DNA from: an uncultured Clostridia bacterium | Lineage (GTDB): Bacteria; Bacillota; Clostridia; Oscillospirales; Acutalibacteraceae | Assembly: GCA_937892115.1 (NCBI GenBank) | Contig: CALAUI010000020.1 | Location: forward strand, 248,001-312,000 | DNA length: 64,000 nucleotides | Direction of reading: 5' to 3' | Shown: positions 18,146 through 26,347 of the stretch, piece by piece | Layout: every line of letters starts with the position of its first letter | How positions within the stretch are numbered: position 1 is the stretch's first letter | Made by a program: the position numbers and the translations under genes | The notes under the pieces: generated by a model | Seen by the model: only the letters and a program-made list of their open reading frames with translations | Database searches by the model: none | What the model was told of the DNA's origin: nothing

Positions 18146-18985
18146 TTATCTGAACGCAACATAGGAGTAGGAAGTGCCCGCCTCGTTGAGAAAAGGTGTG
18201 GAGCCGTGGTCAGAAAGACCGCTTCCCGAGTTAACACGGAAGCCGTTATCCGTAAGAGATATTCCCGGCGATCCGCTTTCTCCCGAAGCGATGCCGAAAT
18301 AGATTTTGTATTCCGCGTAATCGTTGATAATAAAGGGAATCCCTCCGCAATACACCATGACCGCAACGGGTCTGAAGCCCAGGGAAACGGACCTTGAGGA
18401 TGAGCCGTTTCCCGTGTACGTTCCCGTAGTTACGGGCTGATTCAGATACGTCTGCTGCTCTTCGGAAAGGTGTATGCTTTCGTCTCTTATGTGACTTCCG
18501 CACAGCAGGGTCTTATCAAGAAAAGAGGGGAAAACGAGACTTGTTGACTGTGCCGGACACAGCACGGTATTTACGGTTGTATGTGCATTAAGCACAAATG
18601 CGTCCGTGTCTCTGTCTTCGGTTATGTCACCGCATCCCGAGGAGGTGATTTCCAGCCCGGAATTGAAGGTGAGAGCATCAATGATATCCGCAAAGGCATT
18701 GTGACAGCCCTCACCTCCGAGAGAGTAGGGAGAATGGATTGAAAACGTCAGTTTTATCTTTGCCCTTCTGCAGTATTCGTTTTCCGAAAGCACGTTTTCC
18801 CCGTCGCTTTCGGCGAAAGCGTCCTCAATGACGATTTCGCCTATCCCGACCGCAACGGTTACCTTTCTCAGAGGCACCGCCTTTCTGACGGGCGGATATT
18901 CCGTAAGGAATCTTATGCTTTCCAGTTCCTCCTGCTCTGAAAGCCAGTGAGCAACAGCAGAGGGCATTGCACTCATTTCGTTCAT
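18146..18985 (-). CDS. Phage-type tail/neck protein with lectin-like C-terminal domain
   Basis: The 279-residue protein reads as two parts. Residues 1-150 resemble a small phage tail-terminator or completion protein; this is a weak, context-supported call. Residues 185-279 contain TGTYTGNGSSSRSVSLGF followed by RPVAVMVYCGG, a beta-rich module seen at the ends of prophage tail fibres and appendages. The start overlaps the upstream stop by four bases, which ties it to the capsid operon. It is the last gene of the five, and no tail tube, tape measure or baseplate gene follows. Confidence 0.6.
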   Translation of the reverse strand: MNEMSAMPSAVAHWLSEQEELESIRFLTEYPPVRKAVPLRKVTVAVGIGEIVIEDAFAESDGENVLSENEYCRRAKIKLTFSIHSPYSLGGEGCHNAFADIIDALTFNSGLEITSSGCGDITEDRDTDAFVLNAHTTVNTVLCPAQSTSLVFPSFLDKTLLCGSHIRDESIHLSEEQQTYLNQPVTTGTYTGNGSSSRSVSLGFRPVAVMVYCGGIPFIINDYAEYKIYFGIASGESGSPGISLTDNGFRVNSGSGLSDHGSTPFLNEAGTSYSYVAFR

Positions 18986-19335
18986 TCATCATCCTCCTCA
19001 TCTTCCGGGTCAACGGTTTTTCTGATTACCGCCCAGATATATAAAACGTCTTTTCCGGCATAAACCTTTTCGGCTCTGTCAATTCTGTATCTGTCGTTTC
19101 CGCATCGGATACAGCCCGAATTTTCACATTCGGTTATGTCGGGGAGTGCAGGCCCCACATAGAGATAGTATCCTTCGGAATTGTAGCCGATTTGTGTATT
19201 TACGCCGTAAAGATACATTTTGTTTTTGTATCGCAGAGGAGAAATATAGGCGTTCATATATACGGGAGAAGCACTCTCCGACTGTAAGAATATACATTCT
19301 CTTGCGAATTTTCCGAATATTTTATCCGTATTCAT
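18982..19335 (-). CDS. Putative head-closure (stopper-like) protein
   Basis: A 117-residue protein starting MNTDKIFGKFARECIF. I chose this start because GCAGGTG precedes it and the upstream gene stops one base earlier; an in-frame extension to 19455 would lie inside that gene. It contains a CxxxGCIRCGN cysteine cluster and a YRIDRAEKVY...YIWAVIRK strand pattern like small phage head-completion proteins. It ends in an acidic DPEDEEDDE tail. Function is inferred mainly from position after a connector-like gene. Confidence 0.55.
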   Translation of the reverse strand: MNTDKIFGKFARECIFLQSESASPVYMNAYISPLRYKNKMYLYGVNTQIGYNSEGYYLYVGPALPDITECENSGCIRCGNDRYRIDRAEKVYAGKDVLYIWAVIRKTVDPEDEEDDE

Positions 19336-19336
19336 T

Positions 19337-19696
19337 TCACACCTGCCTGAAGGTAAATCCTTCATCTTTAAGTAGAGGAGCCGCCAGAGCTTCCGCCTCC
19401 GACAACTCCTTTTCACATTTTTCCTCTGCCGTGCGCGATGAGAGGGAAACTGCAACGTCTCCCGCTTTGAAAGAGCTCACCTCATCCTCACCGCAGATAT
19501 TTTTCAATCTTACGGTACGATTAAGAAAGGCGGCACAAAGGCGAAGGATTCTGACGTCGTCGGGATCTGCATTTTTATTCATTCTGCTCTGAATCTGACT
19601 GCATACGGCTTCGGCGTACGGATACAGGTTTTCCTCCTCGGGATTCAGACCGTAGAGCAGAGCTGACAGAGATATGACCCTTCCCGTGTCAATCAT
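19337..19696 (-). CDS. Putative head-tail connector (adaptor) protein
   Basis: A 119-residue, mostly helical protein. Its pattern (LNPEEENLYPYAEAVCSQIQ, then a helical AAFLNRTVRL) fits the small gp6-like connectors encoded right after HK97-type major capsid genes. Its ATG overlaps the capsid stop by four bases. The family call rests on helical pattern plus gene order and is moderate. Confidence 0.55.
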   Translation of the reverse strand: MIDTGRVISLSALLYGLNPEEENLYPYAEAVCSQIQSRMNKNADPDDVRILRLCAAFLNRTVRLKNICGEDEVSSFKAGDVAVSLSSRTAEEKCEKELSEAEALAAPLLKDEGFTFRQV

Positions 19697-20697
19697 ATTG
19701 AAAGGACCTTTGCGCTGCCGTCACAGATTTTCGCGAATCCGGCGGTACAGCTGATGACCGCTCTGTCAAGCTGACGGTCAATAAGCTTATCGTATTCCGT
19801 CATAACGTCGCCGGTTTTGATCATTTCAAGAGCAGTACCTTTATCAAGGCCGATGAGCTTGCCGGAATCGAGAGCACTTACCTTCAGAAGCTTTGAACCG
19901 AAGGGGGTAATCATATTGCCGGTGCTGTGGAAGGTAAGACCTGCCGCACCGTCACGGAATTCCGTCATATTCAGAAGCTTTGCCATCATGTCGGGAGAGG
20001 CGATGACCGTATTCATTTCGTATGGGTCAAAGCTGTTCCAGAAGCCGACAAGGTCGGTGTACGTGAGTGTACCCGAGGTAGCGGTGCTTGTGACGGGAGC
20101 GGCGTTGTTGTTGCCGTCACCGTTTTTAAGCACGTCCACCGCGTCCTTGAGAAGGGAGCGTGCAATGTATGCGCCTATCTGTCTGAGTGTGATGGTAAAA
20201 AGGTCGATTCTCTGATATTTGATGGCTTCGTATGATGCCACGAGACTTCTGCCTCTCTTTCTGAGGGAGACCAGATTGGACTTTGTCCTGACCTGTGTTT
20301 CGGGAATGAAAGCGCCCTCCGCCACAGCCTTGAGCTCCTTTTCATCCTCTGTGGGAACGGAGCTGAGCGAACGGTAATCGGGGGAATTGATTACGGTAGT
20401 TGCGGCGACGATTTCGGGCAGGATATCCGCCTGCTCCATACCCGTCTTTACGGCTCTTGCCACAAATTCGGGGAAGAGAACGGAGCTTTGCGAGGTGGAA
20501 AAGAACTTTTCAACCGTGTCGCCGTAAGGGCCGTTTACCTTGATATCAAAGCGCTTGAGCTGACGCTGAAATGCGTCAAGTCCCTCAAGGGGAGTACCCT
20601 TGTAGTTTTCGTCGGGGTCAATGCCGGAAAGGGCAGAAGTAAAATTGCCGGACGTATAAAGTCCTTTTTCAAGTAAAATATTGTCAAATGCGGGCAT
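19693..20697 (-). CDS. HK97-fold phage major capsid protein
   Basis: The 334-residue protein resembles HK97-type major capsid proteins of clostridial phages. It has an N-terminal arm of about 70 residues, then SSVLFPEFVARAVKTGMEQAD, a long E-loop-like basic segment (VRTKSNLVSLRKRGRSLVASYE), and a C-terminal A-domain-like half with MNTVIASPDMMAKLLNM and RAVISCTAGFAKICDG. No maturation protease lies beside it. It is the core of a five-gene cassette lacking terminase and portal. An encapsulin or a domesticated capsid is a possible alternative role; an active prophage is not supported within the window. Confidence 0.72.
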   Translation of the reverse strand: MPAFDNILLEKGLYTSGNFTSALSGIDPDENYKGTPLEGLDAFQRQLKRFDIKVNGPYGDTVEKFFSTSQSSVLFPEFVARAVKTGMEQADILPEIVAATTVINSPDYRSLSSVPTEDEKELKAVAEGAFIPETQVRTKSNLVSLRKRGRSLVASYEAIKYQRIDLFTITLRQIGAYIARSLLKDAVDVLKNGDGNNNAAPVTSTATSGTLTYTDLVGFWNSFDPYEMNTVIASPDMMAKLLNMTEFRDGAAGLTFHSTGNMITPFGSKLLKVSALDSGKLIGLDKGTALEMIKTGDVMTEYDKLIDRQLDRAVISCTAGFAKICDGSAKVLSI

Positions 20698-20708
20698 ATT
20701 ATTCCTCC

Positions 20709-20960
20709 TTAAAGTAATACGGTAACCTTTGAATTATCGGTGTCAACGTCAAGTACAAGCTTCATTACGTTTTCGCCTGCACAGATTTCCGTGCCGCCGT
20801 TTGATTTCTTGATATCCGAAATCAGATTAAGGTCCAGACGGCGTATCTGTCTGTCAGTCAGGTCTTCGCCGCGAAGGAGCAGTCTGATTGCTCCCGCAGG
20901 GGAACCGAAGGCAATATTGCGCAGGGCGGATTCGATTTCATTTGCGGTTGTTTCCGACAT
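20709..20960 (-). CDS. Small protein upstream of the capsid gene, function unknown
   Basis: An 83-residue protein with a helical N-terminal half and a beta-rich C-terminal end (VMKLVLDVDTDNSKVTVLL). It is encoded 11 bases before the capsid start in the same operon, where phages often keep scaffold, decoration or capsid-assembly proteins. I recognise no family. GGAGTG precedes the ATG, and 20961-21000 would hold the cassette promoter. Confidence 0.55.
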   Translation of the reverse strand: MSETTANEIESALRNIAFGSPAGAIRLLLRGEDLTDRQIRRLDLNLISDIKKSNGGTEICAGENVMKLVLDVDTDNSKVTVLL

Positions 20961-21012
20961 ATTTTCACTCCAATCTATATGAACTCCCCCACAATCAGCG
21001 TAAAAACAAAAA

Positions 21013-21089
21013 ACCGTCAGCCCGAAGGTACTGACGGAAAGAGAAGATATTTACAAAAAAATAAAGGCGATATGCTTAAACATACCGCC
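21013..21089 (-). terminator. Two tandem terminator hairpins
   Basis: CCGTCAG/CTGACGG (21014-21037, followed on the minus strand by a T run) and GGCGATATG/CATACCGCC (21066-21089). Both lie downstream of the helical secreted protein gene and separate it from the capsid cassette. Confidence 0.75.
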
Positions 21090-21109
21090 CTGTGTGACTC
21101 GTATGAGGA

Positions 21110-21640
21110 TTAGTTTTCCTTTTTCTTTGTGCAAACGAATGCTGCTGCAGCTGCAACTGAAACTGCTGCGAAAGCAACGAGACCTACTGATGTTGAACCG
21201 GTTTCAACGGGAGTAGCTTCTGCAGTTACGGGAGCTGTCTCTGCTGCGTGTGCATAGAAATCCTTAACCTTCTGCTTAAGAGTGTTGATAAGGTTGTGGA
21301 GATACTCAAGAACGTCGCCTACGATGGGGAGCTCTGCGATCTTAGCTTCAAGATCGTCGATAGCGCCTGCTACGTCTGCGTTGCCGCCTGAAATAATCTG
21401 CTCGATGAATGCCTTGATCTGGTTGATAAGGTTCTGAACCTTAGCAAGAAGGCCGTTAGCATCAAGAAGAGAAGAAATCTGATTAAGGATGCCTGTAAAT
21501 CCTGCAAGGATTGAGGGAGCAGCTGTTGTTGACTCTGATGCTTCGGGAGCGGGAGCGATTACTGCATCTTCTGCGAAGCAAAGAGCTGAGCATGAGAATG
21601 CCATAAGAACTGCGAGTACGATTGCGATTATCTTTTTCAT
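21110..21640 (-). CDS. Secreted helical protein with C-terminal wall/membrane anchor
   Basis: A 176-residue protein. It has a signal peptide MKKIIAIVLAVLMAFSCSAL, then an amphipathic helical middle built of short heptad-like segments (LLAKVQNLINQIKAFIEQ and VLEYLHNLINTLKQKVKDF). A Pro/Thr/Glu stretch, PVETGS, a hydrophobic segment and a KKKEN tail close the protein. The tail has the shape of a sortase signal but lacks canonical LPxTG. The start at 21640 has GGAGA before it; an in-frame extension to 21667 is unlikely. Function unknown, likely a cell-surface structural protein. Confidence 0.72.
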   Translation of the reverse strand: MKKIIAIVLAVLMAFSCSALCFAEDAVIAPAPEASESTTAAPSILAGFTGILNQISSLLDANGLLAKVQNLINQIKAFIEQIISGGNADVAGAIDDLEAKIAELPIVGDVLEYLHNLINTLKQKVKDFYAHAAETAPVTAEATPVETGSTSVGLVAFAAVSVAAAAAFVCTKKKEN

Positions 21641-21800
21641 AACAATAATCTCCTTTTCGTTAATCAATTACAAAACTCATCCGCGAGTTGTTGTACGTAT
21701 ATTAACACCAAAAGTTACACTTGTCAACCCTTTTTTGTAATTTTTTGTAACCTTTTTGTAATCTTTTGAAAATTATTGTAATAAAATCGCGCCGAATCCC

Positions 21801-22625
21801 TTACGGCATATAGGGGCTCTCGTCATACTCGTAATCTTCGGGCATAATGAATTTTCTCATATAATTGATGGTAAAATCTATTCCCCACTGGCCTTTTTTG
21901 CCCTTCCAGTAACGGGAATGGGGCTCAATTGAGAGCATACCGTTGTAATCTTTTGTATAGAGAACGTCCATAAGTCCGCCCCAGTTGATCTGGTCAAGAC
22001 CTGCGGGAGCATCATCGTAACCGTCGCCGGCGATGTAAAGAACGCCCTTGATGTGAACGTGGACTACTCTGTCACCCCAGTCACGCAGCTCCTTGAGATA
22101 GTCACCGCGTCTGTTGAGACAGTGGGAAGCGTCGTATTTGATGCCGAGCTTCGGGAGAGCGGTATGGATTACGATCCATGCCTTATCATTATATATGAAG
22201 TTTGCCCAGTCGCAGTTATAGGTTGCAATCTGAACGTTTTTGCCTTCGGCGTAGTCAATAAGCTGTGAAAGGTAGTCAATGGCTATCTGACAGTTATCGT
22301 AAAATCCGAGATTTTCGGTGTAGTTTACGCCGACGTTGAATACGGGACAGCCGATAACAGAAGCGGCGTCAATAAGTGCCTTATCTGCGTGAAGTGCGGC
22401 GGGAATGATTTTGCCCTCGGCATCGATTCTCTCCATACCCCAGCGGCCCATTGAGCCGACGGGAATGCCGTATTTAATGCTGTTTGCCTTTATTTCTTCT
22501 GCACGGGCAAGGAATTCGTCTGCATCGTAATTATGATTTACGCAGAATTCCACCGCATCAAGACCTTTTTCCTTGACGTATCTGAAATTGCCTTCGTCCC
22601 AGCCGTTGATAATACCAAGCTTCAT
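21801..22625 (-). CDS. Sugar phosphate isomerase/epimerase (xylose isomerase-like TIM barrel)
   Basis: The 274-residue protein belongs to the AP endonuclease-2/xylose-isomerase-like barrel family, which includes IolE, IolI and tagatose epimerases. Metal-site segments are visible: AVEFCVNHNYD, FNVGVNY, GIKYDASHCLNR, VVHVHIKG, and a terminal SIEPHSRYW. Substrate cannot be assigned. It is encoded 16 bases downstream of asnA and has its own ribosome site AAGGAG. Confidence 0.82.
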   Translation of the reverse strand: MKLGIINGWDEGNFRYVKEKGLDAVEFCVNHNYDADEFLARAEEIKANSIKYGIPVGSMGRWGMERIDAEGKIIPAALHADKALIDAASVIGCPVFNVGVNYTENLGFYDNCQIAIDYLSQLIDYAEGKNVQIATYNCDWANFIYNDKAWIVIHTALPKLGIKYDASHCLNRRGDYLKELRDWGDRVVHVHIKGVLYIAGDGYDDAPAGLDQINWGGLMDVLYTKDYNGMLSIEPHSRYWKGKKGQWGIDFTINYMRKFIMPEDYEYDESPYMP

Positions 22626-22641
22626 GACTTTTCTCCTTAAT

Positions 22642-23655
22642 TTACAGTAATTCTATACCGTTTTCTTTGCATTCCTTTATCATACCGTCGGGCCAGATGG
22701 ATGCCTGGACCTCGCCGATATGGGCTTTATGAAGAAAATACATACAGATTCTGGACTGACCGATACCGCCGCCGATTGAATAGGGAAGCTCGCCGTTGAG
22801 AAGTGCCTTGTGGAAGGGAAGTTCCTTTCTTTCGGGGCAGCCCCTTTCTTCAAGCTGACGCAGGAGAGCATCCTCGTCAACGCGTATACCCATTGACGAA
22901 AGCTCAAAGGCAATGTCAAGTACGGGGTAGTATACAACTATGTCGCCGTTCAGCTCCCAGTCATCGTAGTCGGGAGCTCTGCCGTCGTGAATTTCTCCGC
23001 TTCTGAGCTTACCGCCTATTTTCATTATGAATACCGCTTTCTTTTCACGGGCAATGCGGTTTTCTCTCTCTTTGGGAGTAAGCTCAGGATACATATCCTC
23101 CAGCTCCTGAGTGGTTACGAAGGTAATCTCGCGGGGCAGGAAGTTTTTCTCAACAAAAGCATAGTCATCGGCTATGTATTTTTCCGTATGGCGTAACGCT
23201 CTGTAAATCGCTCTTACCGCGATACGGAGGGTTTCCTCCGTGCGTTCCTCTTTGCTGATATGCTTTTCCCAGTCCCACTGGTCAACGAAGATGGAGTGGA
23301 TGTTATCCGTATCCTCGTCTCTGCGGATTGCGTTCATATCGGTATAGAGGCCCTCGCCCTCTTCAAAGCCGTACTGTCCCAGAGCAAGACGCTTCCACTT
23401 TGCGAGCGAGTGGACTATTTCAACGTCGCCGCCGTCGATATCCTTTACGTCAAAGCTGACGGGTCTTTCAACGCCGTTGAGATTATCGTTAAGCCCCGAG
23501 TTTGATTTTACAAACAGAGGAGCGGAAACTCTTGTAAGATTGAGCTGAATGGCAAGGTCTCTTTCAAAGAAATCCTTTACCTTTTTGATTGCCAGCTGAG
23601 TCTGGCGGGGAGTGAGAATGGATTTGTACCCTGCGGGTACGTCAAGCTTGTACAT
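22642..23655 (-). CDS. asnA: Aspartate-ammonia ligase (asparagine synthetase A)
   Basis: It makes asparagine from aspartate, ammonia and ATP. The 337-residue, class II tRNA-synthetase-like enzyme opens YKSILTPRQTQLAIKKVKDF. It has RVSAPLFVKSNSGLNDNLNG, RPVSFDVKD, HSLAKWKRLALGQY, VDQWDWEK, and the C-terminal SIGGGIGQSRICM motif. Length matches the family. CCGGAGATG precedes the start. Confidence 0.97.
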   Translation of the reverse strand: MYKLDVPAGYKSILTPRQTQLAIKKVKDFFERDLAIQLNLTRVSAPLFVKSNSGLNDNLNGVERPVSFDVKDIDGGDVEIVHSLAKWKRLALGQYGFEEGEGLYTDMNAIRRDEDTDNIHSIFVDQWDWEKHISKEERTEETLRIAVRAIYRALRHTEKYIADDYAFVEKNFLPREITFVTTQELEDMYPELTPKERENRIAREKKAVFIMKIGGKLRSGEIHDGRAPDYDDWELNGDIVVYYPVLDIAFELSSMGIRVDEDALLRQLEERGCPERKELPFHKALLNGELPYSIGGGIGQSRICMYFLHKAHIGEVQASIWPDGMIKECKENGIELL

Positions 23656-23757
23656 AAAATCATCTCCGGATAATAATGAAGAATATAATATATTATATGT
23701 ATATAGGGATAAAAATGCAATAAATTATTTACATACAGACCGATTTTGTTTATGAGC

Positions 23758-24297
23758 TTATATTTCAAATTCCTGAAGCTCGCAGTTTTCAACAAAGTCC
23801 TTCCAGGTCGCCTGCTTTGAATCCTTTGCGAGTATGTGCTTGAAAAAGCGGATGAAATTGCCGTGGCAGACTATAAGCACGCTGTCGTAGTCCTTTGTTT
23901 TGAGATCGTCAAGGAAGGAATTTGCCCTTGCTTTGATATGGTCAACCGTTTCAACGGTCTTGCGGGGAGGAAAGACCTCGGGCAGGCACCAGTGAAGTAT
24001 CATGGGCAGACCTATGAGGTAATACTTCCTCTTCTCGTATTTTCCGAAATCCGCCTCAATGATTCTGTCGTCAATGATGATTTCGGATTTATCCACACCG
24101 CCGATAATGGAAGCGGTGGTGATTGCTCTGATAAGCGGACTGGAATATACCGCATCAAAGTGCATATCTCCGATTTTTTTCTTTGCCGTCTGCGCCTGGG
24201 CAATGCCTTTTTCGTTGAGGGGTTCATCCGATATGCTCTGCATACGGTTCTGTTTGTTGAGGTCTGTTTCGCCGTGTCTTACCAGATAGATTTTCAT
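23758..24297 (-). CDS. Histidine phosphatase family protein (phosphoglycerate mutase-like)
   Basis: The 179-residue protein has the phosphoacceptor motif YLVRHGETDLN (His about residue 8) and the second catalytic VLIVCHGNFIRF. It keeps the short bacterial phosphatase length and likely dephosphorylates a small phosphorylated metabolite. The substrate is not predictable. AAAGGAG precedes the ATG, and the glycoside hydrolase gene lies 10 bases upstream, so they may be co-transcribed. Confidence 0.88.
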   Translation of the reverse strand: MKIYLVRHGETDLNKQNRMQSISDEPLNEKGIAQAQTAKKKIGDMHFDAVYSSPLIRAITTASIIGGVDKSEIIIDDRIIEADFGKYEKRKYYLIGLPMILHWCLPEVFPPRKTVETVDHIKARANSFLDDLKTKDYDSVLIVCHGNFIRFFKHILAKDSKQATWKDFVENCELQEFEI

Positions 24298-24307
24298 AAT
24301 GTCTCCT

Positions 24308-26329
24308 TTATTCGCCGATGGTAATTGATTCTCCGGGGAAGGTTGCCCGTGTAATCTTTTGATTTGTGAAGGGATTTACGTAGGTGAGGTTTTCGCCTTT
24401 TTCGGATGTGACCGTGATTTTGCCGATTTTGCCTTCTTTGATTGAGCCGCTGACGAGGAAAGCACCTTCTGCCCTGAGATTTTCAAATTCACAGTCAATG
24501 CTTTTATCCCAGACGGGGAAAAAGCGAAGAATGCCCTTATTGCTCTGAAGGGCCATTTCATTTATTGTATTCGGAATGACGGAGCAGTTTTCCATTCCGC
24601 CTCCGTGATGAAGATGCATAAAGTTTCCGAGCAGGAATCTGTCAAGGTTCTTTCTCAGATTTTTCATAATGACGGCGGGCTCTATGCCGATTCTTACGGC
24701 GGCGGGAAAGACCGAATTGGAAGCGTTGTCGTCAAACCATCTGTTATTGAGAGTCAGGGAATTCCTTGCGATTTTCAGCGTTTTTTCATCGCTGCCGAGG
24801 TCAATGCAGCCGCAGGGATAAATATGCTGAAGTCCGACGGAATTCGTATCGTTCCATGCCTGTCCCTTTTCGGTGTACCGGTAAACCCGTCTTGCTCTTC
24901 TGATAAACGTGGGGAATGGAGCGAGCTTATCCAGCATATCCTTCCACTTTGCCTGCCTGTCTTCATCAACGCAGAGAGTGTGAGCCATATCGATTCCCGC
25001 TTCAAGTCCCATACGCAGAAGCCCCAGAGTAAGCACGTTGTTTTTGTCGTTTACCGTCTTCTTATATTTTTCTTCCGTAAAATCGGACTTGTAATAGGGC
25101 ACCTCGTGTGCGGCATCCTTTAATATGCTGTATCTTCCGTTTTCGTAAACGGCATAGTCTTCAAAGAATTGAAGGCATTCCTTAAGGTAAGGATAAGCGT
25201 GATTTTTTGCGTATTCGGTATCCCTTGTGGTTTTCCATCTGAAAATCATGATATCCGCAGGATGAAGCTGATTGTTCTTCTGCCCGAGGAAAAGCCGCAG
25301 AAACGGATATCTGATGCCGGGTGTATATTCGGAAATGTATCCTCCGGGGAGGATCCCCACGGGCAGTATTATACCGCCGCATCCGAATTTCTCTGCATAT
25401 TCACGTCCCGTTTTCATGAATTGCTCAAGAGGAACGTGATAACCGTCGGTGAGCTCAACGTGATTTGAACTGCAAACCGCGTAGAAGGTCGCCTGATAGT
25501 TGTAATTAAGATGATAGTCACTTTTCCAGCCGGGCTTTTCAACAGTAATCAGATTGCCGAAAAGACCGGGAGGGAATTTTTTGTTTCCCGCGGTGCAGGC
25601 AACGAGATAGATTGACTGATACCAGCCGTTTTCAAGCTTTTCGTCCGAAAGCGACATACGGGATTTATTCCAGAAATCCCGCCACAGTTCAAGATGCTCT
25701 GCTTTGAGTGCATTAACGGTGTTTTCGTCAAGGAGGTCAATATATTTTCCGCATTCCTCAAGGGGATTGTCAATGTCGTGATTCGTTACGGCGTAAACGC
25801 AGTATTGATTTACACCGGTCTGCTTCATTTTTGCGTAAATTTCGGTTTTGTATACGCATTCCTCACCGTCAAAGATACGGTAAATGAAGCCGTCTTCGGA
25901 TGTGCCGTATTTTCCGTCGCGTTCTCCCGAAACGGAACACAGACGGGGAACGGGAAGCTCGCCTTTTCCGCTTATATCAATAACGAGAAGATTTTTGCCT
26001 TTGCAGACGGTCAGATTTATTTCAATAAGTCTGTCATCTTTTTCAAATTTACAGTAAACTCTGCCCTCGTCTGCATCCTGGCAGGCATAATAATCGTCAT
26101 ACATACCGTCGGGAATATCGATATCCACGTTTCCCAGAGGTCTGATACCTCCGCAGTCGTGATGCTCTGCCGCATACCACAGGTCGCTTTTGGCAAGGTG
26201 TATTCTCATACCGTTTTCGCTGTTTCCGAGTATGGCGGCAAGGTCGCCGTTTCCCGTAACGGCACCGTCCGGTATTGAATTTTTACCGCTCAGGCGGGGC
26301 TTTTCGGTTATTACTGCCGTATGTTTCAT
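24308..26329 (-). CDS. GH95/GH65-like alpha/alpha-barrel glycoside hydrolase
   Basis: A cytoplasmic 673-residue protein without a signal peptide. It shows an N-terminal beta-sandwich (AVTGNGDLAAILGNSENGM), a HLELWRDFWNKS linker, then the barrel with KFPPGLFGNLITVEKPGWKSDYHLNYNYQ... typical of GH95/DUF5703-type enzymes. Probable acids lie in the GLQHIYPCGCIDLGSD and HHGGGMENCSVIPNTINEM regions. It may act on fucosylated or other plant or host glycans, but the substrate is unclear. AAAGGAT precedes the ATG. The secreted beta-helix gene lies upstream. Confidence 0.75.
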   Translation of the reverse strand: MKHTAVITEKPRLSGKNSIPDGAVTGNGDLAAILGNSENGMRIHLAKSDLWYAAEHHDCGGIRPLGNVDIDIPDGMYDDYYACQDADEGRVYCKFEKDDRLIEINLTVCKGKNLLVIDISGKGELPVPRLCSVSGERDGKYGTSEDGFIYRIFDGEECVYKTEIYAKMKQTGVNQYCVYAVTNHDIDNPLEECGKYIDLLDENTVNALKAEHLELWRDFWNKSRMSLSDEKLENGWYQSIYLVACTAGNKKFPPGLFGNLITVEKPGWKSDYHLNYNYQATFYAVCSSNHVELTDGYHVPLEQFMKTGREYAEKFGCGGIILPVGILPGGYISEYTPGIRYPFLRLFLGQKNNQLHPADIMIFRWKTTRDTEYAKNHAYPYLKECLQFFEDYAVYENGRYSILKDAAHEVPYYKSDFTEEKYKKTVNDKNNVLTLGLLRMGLEAGIDMAHTLCVDEDRQAKWKDMLDKLAPFPTFIRRARRVYRYTEKGQAWNDTNSVGLQHIYPCGCIDLGSDEKTLKIARNSLTLNNRWFDDNASNSVFPAAVRIGIEPAVIMKNLRKNLDRFLLGNFMHLHHGGGMENCSVIPNTINEMALQSNKGILRFFPVWDKSIDCEFENLRAEGAFLVSGSIKEGKIGKITVTSEKGENLTYVNPFTNQKITRATFPGESITIGE

Positions 26330-26347
26330 ATTATCCTTTTAACTGAT

